A stretch of 6,386 bases of DNA from Prosthecobacter sp. GTDB lineage: Bacteria; Verrucomicrobiota; Verrucomicrobiia; Verrucomicrobiales; Verrucomicrobiaceae. Where the stretch lies: contig JAIWOJ010000140.1 of NCBI GenBank assembly GCA_020216965.1, positions 1-6,386 on the forward strand. Reading direction: 5' to 3'. Under the pieces are notes generated by a model, which saw only the letters and a program-made list of their open reading frames with translations, had not been told where the DNA came from and made no database searches. Shown piece by piece: positions 1 through 6,375 of the stretch; positions within the stretch are counted from its first letter, which is position 1; each line of letters starts with the position of its first letter. A program made the translations under genes and the position numbers.

Positions 1-209
1 GACTGGCGGAAGTCCCACGAAGTCACCACCTCACGCGCCTTTTCCGGCGGCAAACCCGCCGCATAGAGACCCGCCGCGATGGCCCCGGCGGAGGAGCCAC
101 CCACCGCCACCGGCCGCACGCCCAGCTCATGCAGCCGTGCCAGAAAGCCCGCATGGGTGGCATAGCCGAGAAAGGAGGCTCCGAGTGAAATCGCGATGCG
201 CAAGGACAT
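1..209 (-). CDS. Patatin-like phospholipase/acyl hydrolase, N-terminal 69 residues (cut by window edge)
   Basis: The reading frame opens with ATG at 209 and runs off the left edge, so only the first 69 residues are visible. They show the patatin layout: a first beta strand (SLRIAISLG), a glycine-containing loop (GASFLGYATHAG, residues 10-21), a helix (FLARLHELG), then the nucleophile elbow GGSSAG with the GxSxG serine at Ser40, followed by the helix AIAAGLYAAGL. In this family the serine works with a distant Asp to hydrolyse lipid acyl esters; that Asp would lie outside the window. The oxyanion loop differs from the usual bacterial GGGxRG: it has no arginine and resembles the GxGFLG form of animal PNPLA proteins. 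The start lies 26 bases after the flippase-like gene, which suggests co-transcription. Substrate is unknown; removing or recycling acyl groups from a lipid made by the neighbouring genes is an inference. Confidence 0.82.
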   Translation of the reverse strand, partial: MSLRIAISLGASFLGYATHAGFLARLHELGVRPVAVGGSSAGAIAAGLYAAGLPPEKAREVVTSWDFRQ

Positions 210-235
210 AAGCGGCGGCTTTTGGCGGAAAAGAG

Positions 236-1237
236 TCAGGTTTCAGCAGGGAGCGCAGCGCTAGGCAAGGTTCTGGAGGCACCGCGCAGGAAGAGCACTC
301 CGCCGATGAGCCCCCAGAACACGCCCATCAGCCAGCCTACCAGGGAGGCAGACACCGCCGTGGCCTCAGCCAGACCCGTGAGGCCGTGCATGAGCGCCTC
401 AAAGGTCTTTTCCCGCACGCCCAGGCCAGAGACAGAGATGGGCAGGCCCGCCGCCGTATCCACGATGGGCATGGCCGCCATCACCTCAAGAAGCGGTGCC
501 GCGCCTCCCACCGCGCGCACAGCGCAGTGAAAGGACAGAAAGTGTGCGGCAAAAAGCAGCACCGAGAGCAGCGTGGCCCAGAGGGAGCCGCGCCAGTTTC
601 GCCTGAGCGCATCACAGGCCGTGGCGAAGTCCTTCAGCGGCGCGTAGCCCAGCAGCCAAGGCCACTGGCGCTCCCCCCAGTTGTAGAGGCGCGGGGTAAA
701 GGAGATGGCCGAAAGGAGGATGAAAATCAGGCTGCCGCCCATGAACATCTCAAAGCCCTCAAGCAGCGCCTGCGTCTCCCGGCTCAGGGCGTTGATGCGT
801 TCCACATAAACAAAGCGGCAGGACAGAAAAAGCAGCGCCATGCCCACCATGCCCAGCAGGTGATCCAGCATGACGGAGACCATCAGCGGCAGCCGCCGGG
901 CCGTCGGCCTGCCCATCAGCGCCAGCACCCGGTAGGCATCCCCGCCCAGCACACCCAGAGAGGTGATATTAAAAAAATGGCTCACCAGCGTCACACGCAG
1001 CACCTCAGCCGCTGGCACCTCCTGCGCCTGCCCGCGCAGCAGCACCTGCCAGCGCACCGCACTGAGCCAAATCGACAAGCCCGCCGCGAGCAGCCCACCC
1101 AGCCCCCAGGCCCAATGCGTGCCCAGGGCGCGCAGGTGCGGTAGGATGCTGTCCTGAAATCGATGCTCCCGGAAAATGAGCCAGAGCAGCGCCGTGGTGA
1201 CCGCCAACTTGAGGAGGATGGGCAGCGCCTTTTTCAT
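236..1237 (-). CDS. Flippase-like multi-pass membrane protein (LPG_synthase_TM / UPF0104 / YbhN-AglD family)
   Basis: A 333-residue, very hydrophobic protein with about seven or eight likely membrane segments, roughly at residues 5-21, 42-62, 82-98, 115-140, 165-182, 217-240, 250-270 and 296-318. Two family signatures are visible: SHFFNITSLGVLGGDAYR (86-103), matching the FFN...GGD.xR motif, and PISVSGLGVREKTF (266-279), matching the P.pGGLGvRE motif. These occur in the membrane domain shared by YbhN, AglD and the N-terminal flippase part of MprF. The length of about 300-340 fits a stand-alone membrane domain with no C-terminal aminoacyltransferase, so it should not be called MprF. Family members are thought to move or bind lipids in the inner membrane. 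It starts 11 bases after the ACP stop, so it is very probably translated from the same mRNA. A role in moving the acyl product of the ACP/reductase pair is inferred from position only. The C-terminal tail after 318 is short and without recognisable features. Confidence 0.88.
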   Translation of the reverse strand: MKKALPILLKLAVTTALLWLIFREHRFQDSILPHLRALGTHWAWGLGGLLAAGLSIWLSAVRWQVLLRGQAQEVPAAEVLRVTLVSHFFNITSLGVLGGDAYRVLALMGRPTARRLPLMVSVMLDHLLGMVGMALLFLSCRFVYVERINALSRETQALLEGFEMFMGGSLIFILLSAISFTPRLYNWGERQWPWLLGYAPLKDFATACDALRRNWRGSLWATLLSVLLFAAHFLSFHCAVRAVGGAAPLLEVMAAMPIVDTAAGLPISVSGLGVREKTFEALMHGLTGLAEATAVSASLVGWLMGVFWGLIGGVLFLRGASRTLPSAALPAET

Positions 1238-1248
1238 CAGGCATCTGC

Positions 1249-1503
1249 TCAGGCCAGCCCTGCTTCCTCAATGGCTTTGGCGATGCTTTCCACGCTCTGC
1301 AGAGTCTCACGCGCCTTCTCTTGATCGCTGATTTTCAGCTTAAAATGCTTCTCGATCGCCACGACCAATTGCAGAGCATCCACGCTATCTAGCCCGATGC
1401 CATTGGGCCCGAAAAGCGGCGCTTCATCCTCGATTTCATCGATTCCTACCTCCAGCATCAGCTCGCTGGCCATCACTTCTTTGATACGCTGGCGTAGATT
1501 CAT
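1249..1503 (-). CDS. Specialised acyl carrier protein (phosphopantetheine-binding)
   Basis: An acidic 84-residue protein with the length and four-helix pattern of an ACP. The phosphopantetheine attachment site is Ser40 in GIGLDSVDALQL (35-46), preceded by a DEAPLFGPNG turn (26-35). In housekeeping AcpP the site is usually GADSLDTVEL. The 'lfG..GlGLDSiDALeL' version is what I recall from ACPs of aryl polyene clusters and other dedicated acyl pathways, so this is probably a second, pathway-specific carrier. It would need a phosphopantetheinyl transferase, which is not visible here. Helix III/IV is represented by ISDQEKARETLQSVESIAKAI. The gene sits 43 bases after the FabG-like reductase and 11 bases before the flippase-like gene, in one direction, suggesting an operon in which it carries the chain that the reductase acts on. 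Start ATG at 1503 is the only reasonable one; no Shine-Dalgarno sequence is seen before it. Confidence 0.9.
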   Translation of the reverse strand: MNLRQRIKEVMASELMLEVGIDEIEDEAPLFGPNGIGLDSVDALQLVVAIEKHFKLKISDQEKARETLQSVESIAKAIEEAGLA

Positions 1504-1546
1504 CAGGGGTCAGGATAGGGCTATGTCAGGGGCTAAAAAGGAGAGA

Positions 1547-2290
1547 TCAAAGGAGGCCGCCGTCGAGCTTCAGGGCCGCGCCAGTGATATAGCTCGCCTC
1601 AGGGCTGGCAAGGAAGAAAACCACTGCGGCAATCTCCACGGGCTGGGCAAAACGGCGCATGGGCATCTCCCGCCGCAGGGCCTTCACCTGCTCCTCACTC
1701 CAGCCCGCAGGCAGTGCGCCCTCGATGTGGCCGGGGCAGATGGCATTCACAGTGATGCCCAGGCGCGCGGTCTCCTTTGCCAGGCTTTGCGTCAGGCCCA
1801 GCACCCCGGCCTTGGCGGCCGCGTAGTTTGCCTGCCCGGCGGGGGAATGCAGGGCACTGAGGGAGGCCACGTTCACGATCCTGCCCCAGCGCTGCGCCAT
1901 CATCGGCCGCAGTACCGCCTGGCAGCCGTGGAAGACGGCATCTAAGTTTGCCTCCAGCACGCCACGCCACTGCACCTGCGTCATGCTGGCCAGGAGGGCA
2001 TCCTCATGATAGCCCGCATTGTTCACCAGCACATTCAGCGGCCCCGAGCGTGTGCCGATGACATCTAGCGCCTGCGCCCAAGCCGCAGGGTGGGTCACCT
2101 CCAGGGGACAAAGATGCGCCCGTCCAGGAAACTCAGCCGCCAGCGCCTGAGCCCGCTCATGCCGTGAACGCACGCCAAGGTGCACCTTGCAGGCCGCGTC
2201 ATGCTCTAGAAAATAGCGCGCTGTGGCAGCGCCAAGCACACCGTTGGCACCGGTGATGAGGATATTGCGGGCAGGGATCGCTCCATTCAT
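1547..2290 (-). CDS. 3-oxoacyl-ACP reductase-like short-chain dehydrogenase (FabG family)
   Basis: A 247-residue classical SDR, the usual length for FabG. The cofactor motif TGANGVLG is at 13-20, NNAG at 90-93, and the catalytic set is Asn115, Ser143, Tyr156 and Lys160 (in GQANYAAAKAG). The spacing Ser-13-Tyr-4-Lys and the segments GRIVNVAS, ITVNAICPGHIE and SYITG...DGG closely follow FabG. A basic stretch after the second beta strand (VRSRHERA, 40-47) favours NADPH. The usual 'FIETDM' after the PG motif reads HIEGAL, so the substrate-side loop differs from housekeeping FabG. FabG reduces 3-oxoacyl-ACP to 3-hydroxyacyl-ACP in the cytosol; the ACP gene directly after it supports this role in a dedicated acyl pathway. 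An alternative is another SDR acting on a polyketide-like or free ketone substrate. It is the first gene after a 129-base gap and may start its own transcript. Weak SD-like purines (AGAGGG about 14 bases upstream, AAGGGT next to the ATG) are the best in the window. Confidence 0.9.
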   Translation of the reverse strand: MNGAIPARNILITGANGVLGAATARYFLEHDAACKVHLGVRSRHERAQALAAEFPGRAHLCPLEVTHPAAWAQALDVIGTRSGPLNVLVNNAGYHEDALLASMTQVQWRGVLEANLDAVFHGCQAVLRPMMAQRWGRIVNVASLSALHSPAGQANYAAAKAGVLGLTQSLAKETARLGITVNAICPGHIEGALPAGWSEEQVKALRREMPMRRFAQPVEIAAVVFFLASPEASYITGAALKLDGGLL

Positions 2291-2332
2291 ACCCTTGTCT
2301 GGACCCTCTGCGGCCTGTGGTCAAACCGTGAA

Positions 2333-2350
2333 GCAGACACGCCTGTCTGC
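2333..2350. other. Perfect 7-bp hairpin in the adaptor-reductase gap
   Basis: GCAGACA and TGTCTGC pair perfectly around a 4-base loop (CGCC), in the middle of the 129-base gap between the adaptor stop and the fabG-like start. On the transcribed strand it is followed by TTCACGG and not by a run of T, so it is not a standard intrinsic terminator. It could be a weak terminator, an mRNA processing or stability element, or an operator for a dimeric regulator. The rest of the gap (2291-2419) shows no convincing -35/-10 pair. Confidence 0.4.
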
Positions 2351-2419
2351 CAGTAGGGTGGTATGCGGGATGAAGACCCGAGTTCTGGCATTTCGGCTGA
2401 CAAGACGGCTTGGTCAGCA

Positions 2420-3676
2420 CTAGGATGGCTCTGCGGAGGCACGCTGGACGACTTCCATACCGTCCTTCACCGTATCAGGGGGGTGCAGTAGCACCTCATC
2501 CCCAGCTTGCAGGCCGTCCAGCACCTGGCTCATCTTGCCGTCACTGCGGCCAATTTTTAGCTTTGTTTTGACCGCCTTGCCCCCACGCAGGGCAAAGGTG
2601 AGCCAATCTCCGCCTTCACGGAAAAGCGCGCCGCCAGGCACCAGCAGCACGTCAGGCCCATGCCAGACGGCGATGCGCACCTCCACCCGGAAGCGATCCC
2701 CCAGGGCAGCCGCAGCGGGGCTTTTCTCCAGATCACAGAGCACGATCACGCGCTGCTCCTCCACCCCCAGGGCGGAGACTTTCGTGAAAGCGGCGGGCTC
2801 CACACGGCGGACGCGCGCCTTGAGCACCTCCTCACCGCCCCATTGCTCCACCAGCACCTCAGCGCCCTCGCGGATGCCCACGGCATCGCGGGAGAGGATC
2901 TCTGCCTCAATCTCCAGGTCTGTGGGATCGCCAACCTCTAGGATAGGGGTGCCTGCGGCGATCGTCATGGCGCTCTCTTGCTGCACCCTCAGCACGCGCC
3001 CGCTGATGGGGGCCCGCACCTCCACCGCAGCCATGCTCTCGGCGGGGGCAGCTAGACTGAGCAGCGCGGCCTTGGCCTGGGCCAGTTCGTAATCGGCAAC
3101 CCTCAGAGCAAACTCCCCGGCACGCACCTCCTGGGCACGCATCTCCGCCTCACGCTCAATGAGTTCACGATCACTGATGGAAATGCTGCCTGCATCTGTG
3201 GTTTTGCGCACACGCTCCCAGTTGGCTTTAGCGAACTTTGCCGCCGTGCGTGCCATCTCCAGACTCTCCTGAGCGCGCAACCGGGCTGCATCTGCGGCCT
3301 GCACGCGGGCCTCTGCCTGGGCCTGGGCGCGCGCATCCAGCAGGGGAGCCAGCGCTGGCTCAATGACGGTCAGCAGGGTTTCCCCTGCCCTGACCTCATC
3401 GCCGGCCTTCAAGGTCACGCGGCGCATGTTGCCTGCCACCGGGGCAGCGACGATGTAGCGGTGACGGATGCGGGTTTTCCCCTCCTCCACCACATGCACG
3501 GTGAGCGGCCCACGGGCCACGGTGGCCGTCTCTACCGGGATAGGCTTTGGCCGCAGGCCGGAAAGCACCAGGGCCAAAACGCCCAGAGCAAGCCCCCAAA
3601 GCACGAGCTTTCGCAGCAGACCGCGCGGTGCCGTCTTCTTTTTGGCCTCCCAAGGGGGGGTGGAGGGGTGATCCAT
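2420..3676 (-). CDS. HlyD/MacA-like periplasmic adaptor (membrane fusion protein)
   Basis: A 418-residue adaptor. After a basic cytoplasmic start (KKKTAPRGLLRK) comes one membrane anchor at about 23-41 with no lipobox cysteine, then the strand VETATVARGPLTVHV. The first half of the lipoyl-like domain is at about 72-106 (IVAAPVAGNM...AGDEVRAGETLLTVIEP), followed by a long Ala/Arg/Glu-rich coiled-coil hairpin at about 112-205. The second lipoyl half is at about 216-249 (VRAPISGRVLRV...GTPILEVGDP), a beta-barrel at about 252-335, and a membrane-proximal domain to about 410 (VLLVPGGALF, GLQAGDEVLLHPP). Such adaptors link an inner-membrane ABC or RND pump to an outer-membrane channel. No pump or channel gene is next to it, which is unusual; the partners must be elsewhere. 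It follows the KdsD-type gene by 45 bases. Start ATG at 3676 gives the expected anchor placement. Family is secure; substrate and pump type are unknown. Confidence 0.9.
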   Translation of the reverse strand: MDHPSTPPWEAKKKTAPRGLLRKLVLWGLALGVLALVLSGLRPKPIPVETATVARGPLTVHVVEEGKTRIRHRYIVAAPVAGNMRRVTLKAGDEVRAGETLLTVIEPALAPLLDARAQAQAEARVQAADAARLRAQESLEMARTAAKFAKANWERVRKTTDAGSISISDRELIEREAEMRAQEVRAGEFALRVADYELAQAKAALLSLAAPAESMAAVEVRAPISGRVLRVQQESAMTIAAGTPILEVGDPTDLEIEAEILSRDAVGIREGAEVLVEQWGGEEVLKARVRRVEPAAFTKVSALGVEEQRVIVLCDLEKSPAAAALGDRFRVEVRIAVWHGPDVLLVPGGALFREGGDWLTFALRGGKAVKTKLKIGRSDGKMSQVLDGLQAGDEVLLHPPDTVKDGMEVVQRASAEPS

Positions 3677-3721
3677 GACCCATGCAGCTACGCGAGGCGG
3701 CGCTGTTTCTCAACTGCGGAG

Positions 3722-4693
3722 CTACACCAGCCGCAGGCGGGTGAGGTCTTGCGTGTCGATCATGCCTACCGGGCGATGCTGCACGTCCAGCACCACGAGG
3801 TCATCGATGCGGGTTTTTTCCAATGTAGAGAGCACCTCGGCAGCGAGGCGGTCGGCCTGGATGGTCACGGGATTTTTCGTCATAAAATCGGCCACCGGGC
3901 GCGTGGCGATGTCCTGGCTGCGCTGGAAGGCGCGGACGAAATCCCCATGGGTAAAAACCCCCGCCAAGGTGCCATCGGGCGCGATGACGATGGCCGCCCC
4001 GGAGCGGGCCTGCGTCATGGCATGGAGGGCGGCGCTGACGGTGCTATCCGGCGGCACGAGGGCCAATTGCGCGCCGGTGCGCATGACATCAGAGACACGG
4101 GTGAGCAGCGCACGGCCTAGCGAGCCGCCAGGGTGCAGGCGGGCAAAATCCTCCGCCTGAAAACCGCGTGCCTCCAGCAGCACCATGGCCAGCGCATCCC
4201 CCAGCACGAGCATGACGGTGGTGCTGGAGGTGGGTGCCAGGTTCAGCGGGCAGGCCTCCTGGCTGACCTGGGTGTCCAGCACGCAGTCTGCATGGCAGGC
4301 CAGCGTGGAGCCCAGGCCCCCGGTCAGGGCGATGATGGGCAGGCCCAGGCGCTTCACATGCGGCAGCAGGTCCAGCAGCTCAGCCGTCTCGCCGCTCTGG
4401 CTCAGCATCAGCGCTAGGTCGCCTGCATCCACCACGCCCAGGTCACCATGCAGCGCATCTCCCACATCCAGGCATACCGCAGGCGCGCCGGTGCTATTGA
4501 GGGTAGCCGTGATCTTGCGGCCGATGTTGCCACTTTTTCCCACGCCGCAGACGATGATCTTGCCACCACGCGCCTGGCAGGCCAGCAGCATCTCCACCGC
4601 CTGGGCAAAGGCATCCCCGATCCTGCCATGCAGGCGTTCGAGTTCCTCAATCTCTAGGCGGATGACGCGGCGGGCTTTCTCAGGGTAGCTCAT
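3722..4693 (-). CDS. kdsD: Arabinose-5-phosphate isomerase (KdsD/KpsF/GutQ family)
   Basis: A 323-residue protein with a SIS sugar-isomerase domain (about 1-195) and two CBS domains (about 201-255 and 265-323), the standard KdsD arrangement. It interconverts ribulose 5-phosphate and D-arabinose 5-phosphate, the first step toward KDO for the LPS inner core. Comparing with the E. coli protein from memory, residues important for activity are all present: Lys53 in GVGKSG, Glu105 in SGETAE, Glu146 in QEACPL and His187 in LHPGGSLG; HGDLG and LAPTSSTT are also intact. I chose ATG at 4693 (MSYPEKARRVIRLEIEELERL), which gives normal length. An in-frame TTG at 4744 would add 17 basic residues that do not fit the family. 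It begins 60 bases after the ATPase stop, so read-through is likely. GutQ- or KpsF-type paralogues cannot be told apart by sequence; with no capsule or sorbitol genes nearby, the KDO role is the best guess. Confidence 0.93.
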   Translation of the reverse strand: MSYPEKARRVIRLEIEELERLHGRIGDAFAQAVEMLLACQARGGKIIVCGVGKSGNIGRKITATLNSTGAPAVCLDVGDALHGDLGVVDAGDLALMLSQSGETAELLDLLPHVKRLGLPIIALTGGLGSTLACHADCVLDTQVSQEACPLNLAPTSSTTVMLVLGDALAMVLLEARGFQAEDFARLHPGGSLGRALLTRVSDVMRTGAQLALVPPDSTVSAALHAMTQARSGAAIVIAPDGTLAGVFTHGDFVRAFQRSQDIATRPVADFMTKNPVTIQADRLAAEVLSTLEKTRIDDLVVLDVQHRPVGMIDTQDLTRLRLV

Positions 4694-4753
4694 GAGTGGG
4701 GAGCGCAGACGATAGACGCGGAAACACGCTGGGCGAAAGCGCAATCACAGCCG

Positions 4754-6289
4754 CTACTGCCAGAGATTGCGGTCGAGGGTGCGGTACTGCACCGCCTCTG
4801 CCACACAATCAGCGTTGATCTGCTCTAGCCCGTTCAGGTCGGCCAGGGTGCGCGCCACCTTGAGGATACGGTCGTGAGCACGCGCGCTAAAGCCCATCTG
4901 AGCCATCGCATGCTCTAGCAAGCCCGCGCATTCGGCATCAAGAGCGCAGTGTTTTTTGATTAGACGGGGCGTCATGGCGCTATTGGTATGCACGCCAGGG
5001 GTGCCCTCAAAACGTGCCGCCTGCACCGCCCGCGCCCGCTCCACCCGCGCGCGGATGGTGGCAGAGCCCTCTCCAGGGGCAGCGCGGATCAGAGCCTGAT
5101 GATCCACCAGGGGCACGTCCACATGCAGATCGATGCGGTCCAGCAGCGGCCCACTGATGCGCTGGCGATATTTTTGCACCATCACCTGGCTGCAGCGGCA
5201 GGCGCGTCGGCTATCGCCGTAAAAACCGCATTGGCAGGGATTCATCGCGGCCACCAGCATGAATTGCGCCGGAAAGGTCATGCTACCAGCGGCGCGGGAG
5301 ATGGTGACCTTCCCATCCTCCAGGGGCTGGCGCATCACTTCCAGCGTGCTGCGGCGGAACTCGGGTAGCTCATCTAGAAAAAGCACACCGTGATGCGCCA
5401 GGGAGACCTCCCCTGGCCCAGGATTGGTGCCGCCGCCCAGTAGCCCTGCATCGCTGATGGTATGGTGCGGGCTACGAAAGGGGCGGGTAGCGACAAAAGC
5501 GCGCGCCTCATTCAGCAGGCCGCTGGCGCTGTGGATCTTTGTGGTCTCGATCGCCTCCGCCTCATTCATCTTTGGCATGATCGTCGGGATGCGCTTGGCG
5601 ATCATGCTTTTGCCCGTGCCTGGCGGCCCCACCATCAGCAAATTGTGCCCACCTGCCACCGCGACTTCGATGGCCCGCCTGGCGTCAGTCTGCCCTTTGA
5701 CATCCGCAAAATCGATCTCGTAAGAATCCGCCGCCGCAAAGAACTCAGCCGCACGGCAGGGTTCTGGGGGCAGCTCAAGCTCACCTTTGAGATAGTCCAC
5801 CACCTCACGCAGGCTCTGCGCGCCGATGATCTCAATGCCCGAGACCACGCTGGCCTCAGCAGCGGCGCGTTTCGGCACGATCAAGCGCCTCCGCCCCTTT
5901 CGCCGCGCCTCCAGCGCCACGGCGAGCAGCCCGCGCACGGGCCGCAGTTCCCCATTCAGGGCCAGCTCGCCGATCATCGCCGTCTCAGCCAGGGCGGGGA
6001 TGGGAATCTTTACCCGATGCGCGATCAGGGAGATGGCGATGGGTAGATCAAAGCCCGGCCCTTCTTTGCGCAAGTCTGCTGGGGCTAGGTTCACGGTGAT
6101 CGTGCCCTCATTTTTCGCAAACCCACAGGCTGAGATCGCCGCCGTGACCCGTTCACGGCTTTCCTTTACCGAAGTATCTGGCAGGCCGACGATGAACATC
6201 TTGGGCGTGCCACCCCCGTCATAAGACTCAATCTCCACCTCCTGAGCATCAACGCCGACGAGAGTAGCAGAGTAGGTGCGGGCAATCAT
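4754..6289 (-). CDS. yifB: YifB/ComM-family AAA+ ATPase (Mg-chelatase-like)
   Basis: A 511-residue protein, normal for the family. The N-terminal ChlI/Lon-S5-like domain (about 1-170) contains FIVGLPDTSVKESRERV, TVNLAPADLRKEG and GELALNGELRPVRG. The AAA+ domain follows: Walker A GPPGTGKS (221-228), Walker B VLFLDE (302-307), sensor 1 AAMNP (347-351), a four-cysteine cluster Cys352, Cys354, Cys364, Cys366, and the GPLLDRID segment (380-387). A C-terminal lid carries FSARAHDRILKVARTLADL and the family ending YRTLDRNLW. Despite the 'Mg chelatase' label, the best-studied member, ComM of Haemophilus and Vibrio, is a branch-migration helicase that aids integration of incoming DNA during natural transformation; a similar recombination role is inferred. 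I prefer ATG at 6289 (MIARTYSATLVGVDA), which matches how family members begin; an in-frame GTG at 6337 would add 16 unrelated residues. No other competence gene is present in the window. Confidence 0.94.
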   Translation of the reverse strand: MIARTYSATLVGVDAQEVEIESYDGGGTPKMFIVGLPDTSVKESRERVTAAISACGFAKNEGTITVNLAPADLRKEGPGFDLPIAISLIAHRVKIPIPALAETAMIGELALNGELRPVRGLLAVALEARRKGRRRLIVPKRAAAEASVVSGIEIIGAQSLREVVDYLKGELELPPEPCRAAEFFAAADSYEIDFADVKGQTDARRAIEVAVAGGHNLLMVGPPGTGKSMIAKRIPTIMPKMNEAEAIETTKIHSASGLLNEARAFVATRPFRSPHHTISDAGLLGGGTNPGPGEVSLAHHGVLFLDELPEFRRSTLEVMRQPLEDGKVTISRAAGSMTFPAQFMLVAAMNPCQCGFYGDSRRACRCSQVMVQKYRQRISGPLLDRIDLHVDVPLVDHQALIRAAPGEGSATIRARVERARAVQAARFEGTPGVHTNSAMTPRLIKKHCALDAECAGLLEHAMAQMGFSARAHDRILKVARTLADLNGLEQINADCVAEAVQYRTLDRNLWQ

Positions 6290-6296
6290 TTTGCCG

Positions 6297-6324
6297 ATTA
6301 TCAAAAAGGAAGCCCGTGCCGCAA
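6297..6324 (-). promoter_or_regulatory. Candidate promoter just upstream of the YifB-type gene
   Basis: On the minus strand TTGCGG (6319-6324) and GATAAT (6297-6302) are separated by 16 bases, an acceptable sigma70-like arrangement with a weak -35. The -10 box ends only 7 bases before the ATG at 6289, so transcription would begin at or very near the start codon, giving a leaderless or almost leaderless mRNA. The match is modest and may be chance. Confidence 0.3.
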
Positions 6325-6375
6325 GCAGTGGTTTCACTAAGCTCAGCTAACCTAGTGCCATTCACGCTTGCACCT

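Noticed and set aside
386..1144. Open plus-strand frame of 252 codons opposite the flippase-like gene
   Set aside because: It is rich in His, Gln and Arg with no domain or hydrophobic core, as expected from the complement of a GC-rich membrane-protein gene. The minus-strand frame has clear family motifs.
236..1237. Calling the membrane protein MprF (lysyl-phosphatidylglycerol synthase)
   Set aside because: Only the flippase-like membrane domain is present; the C-terminal aminoacyltransferase domain needed for lysyl transfer is absent, at 333 residues in all.
3461..4120. Open plus-strand frame of 219 codons
   Set aside because: It runs across the ends of two well-supported minus-strand genes and the gap between them, has low-complexity composition and no motif.
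4694..4744. Upstream TTG start for the KdsD-type gene
   Set aside because: The extra 17 residues are basic and unlike KdsD N-termini; ATG at 4693 gives the usual length and a helix that fits the family.
5462..6046. Open plus-strand frame of 194 codons opposite the YifB-type gene
   Set aside because: It lies antisense to highly conserved AAA+ and ChlI domain coding sequence and shows no recognisable protein features.
6290..6337. Upstream GTG start for the YifB-type gene
   Set aside because: Family members begin at the equivalent of MIARTYSA; the extension is unrelated and overlaps the promoter-like site.
6335..6357. Inverted repeat CACTA...TAGTG upstream of the YifB-type gene
   Set aside because: Only five paired bases around a 13-base loop; too weak to separate from chance.
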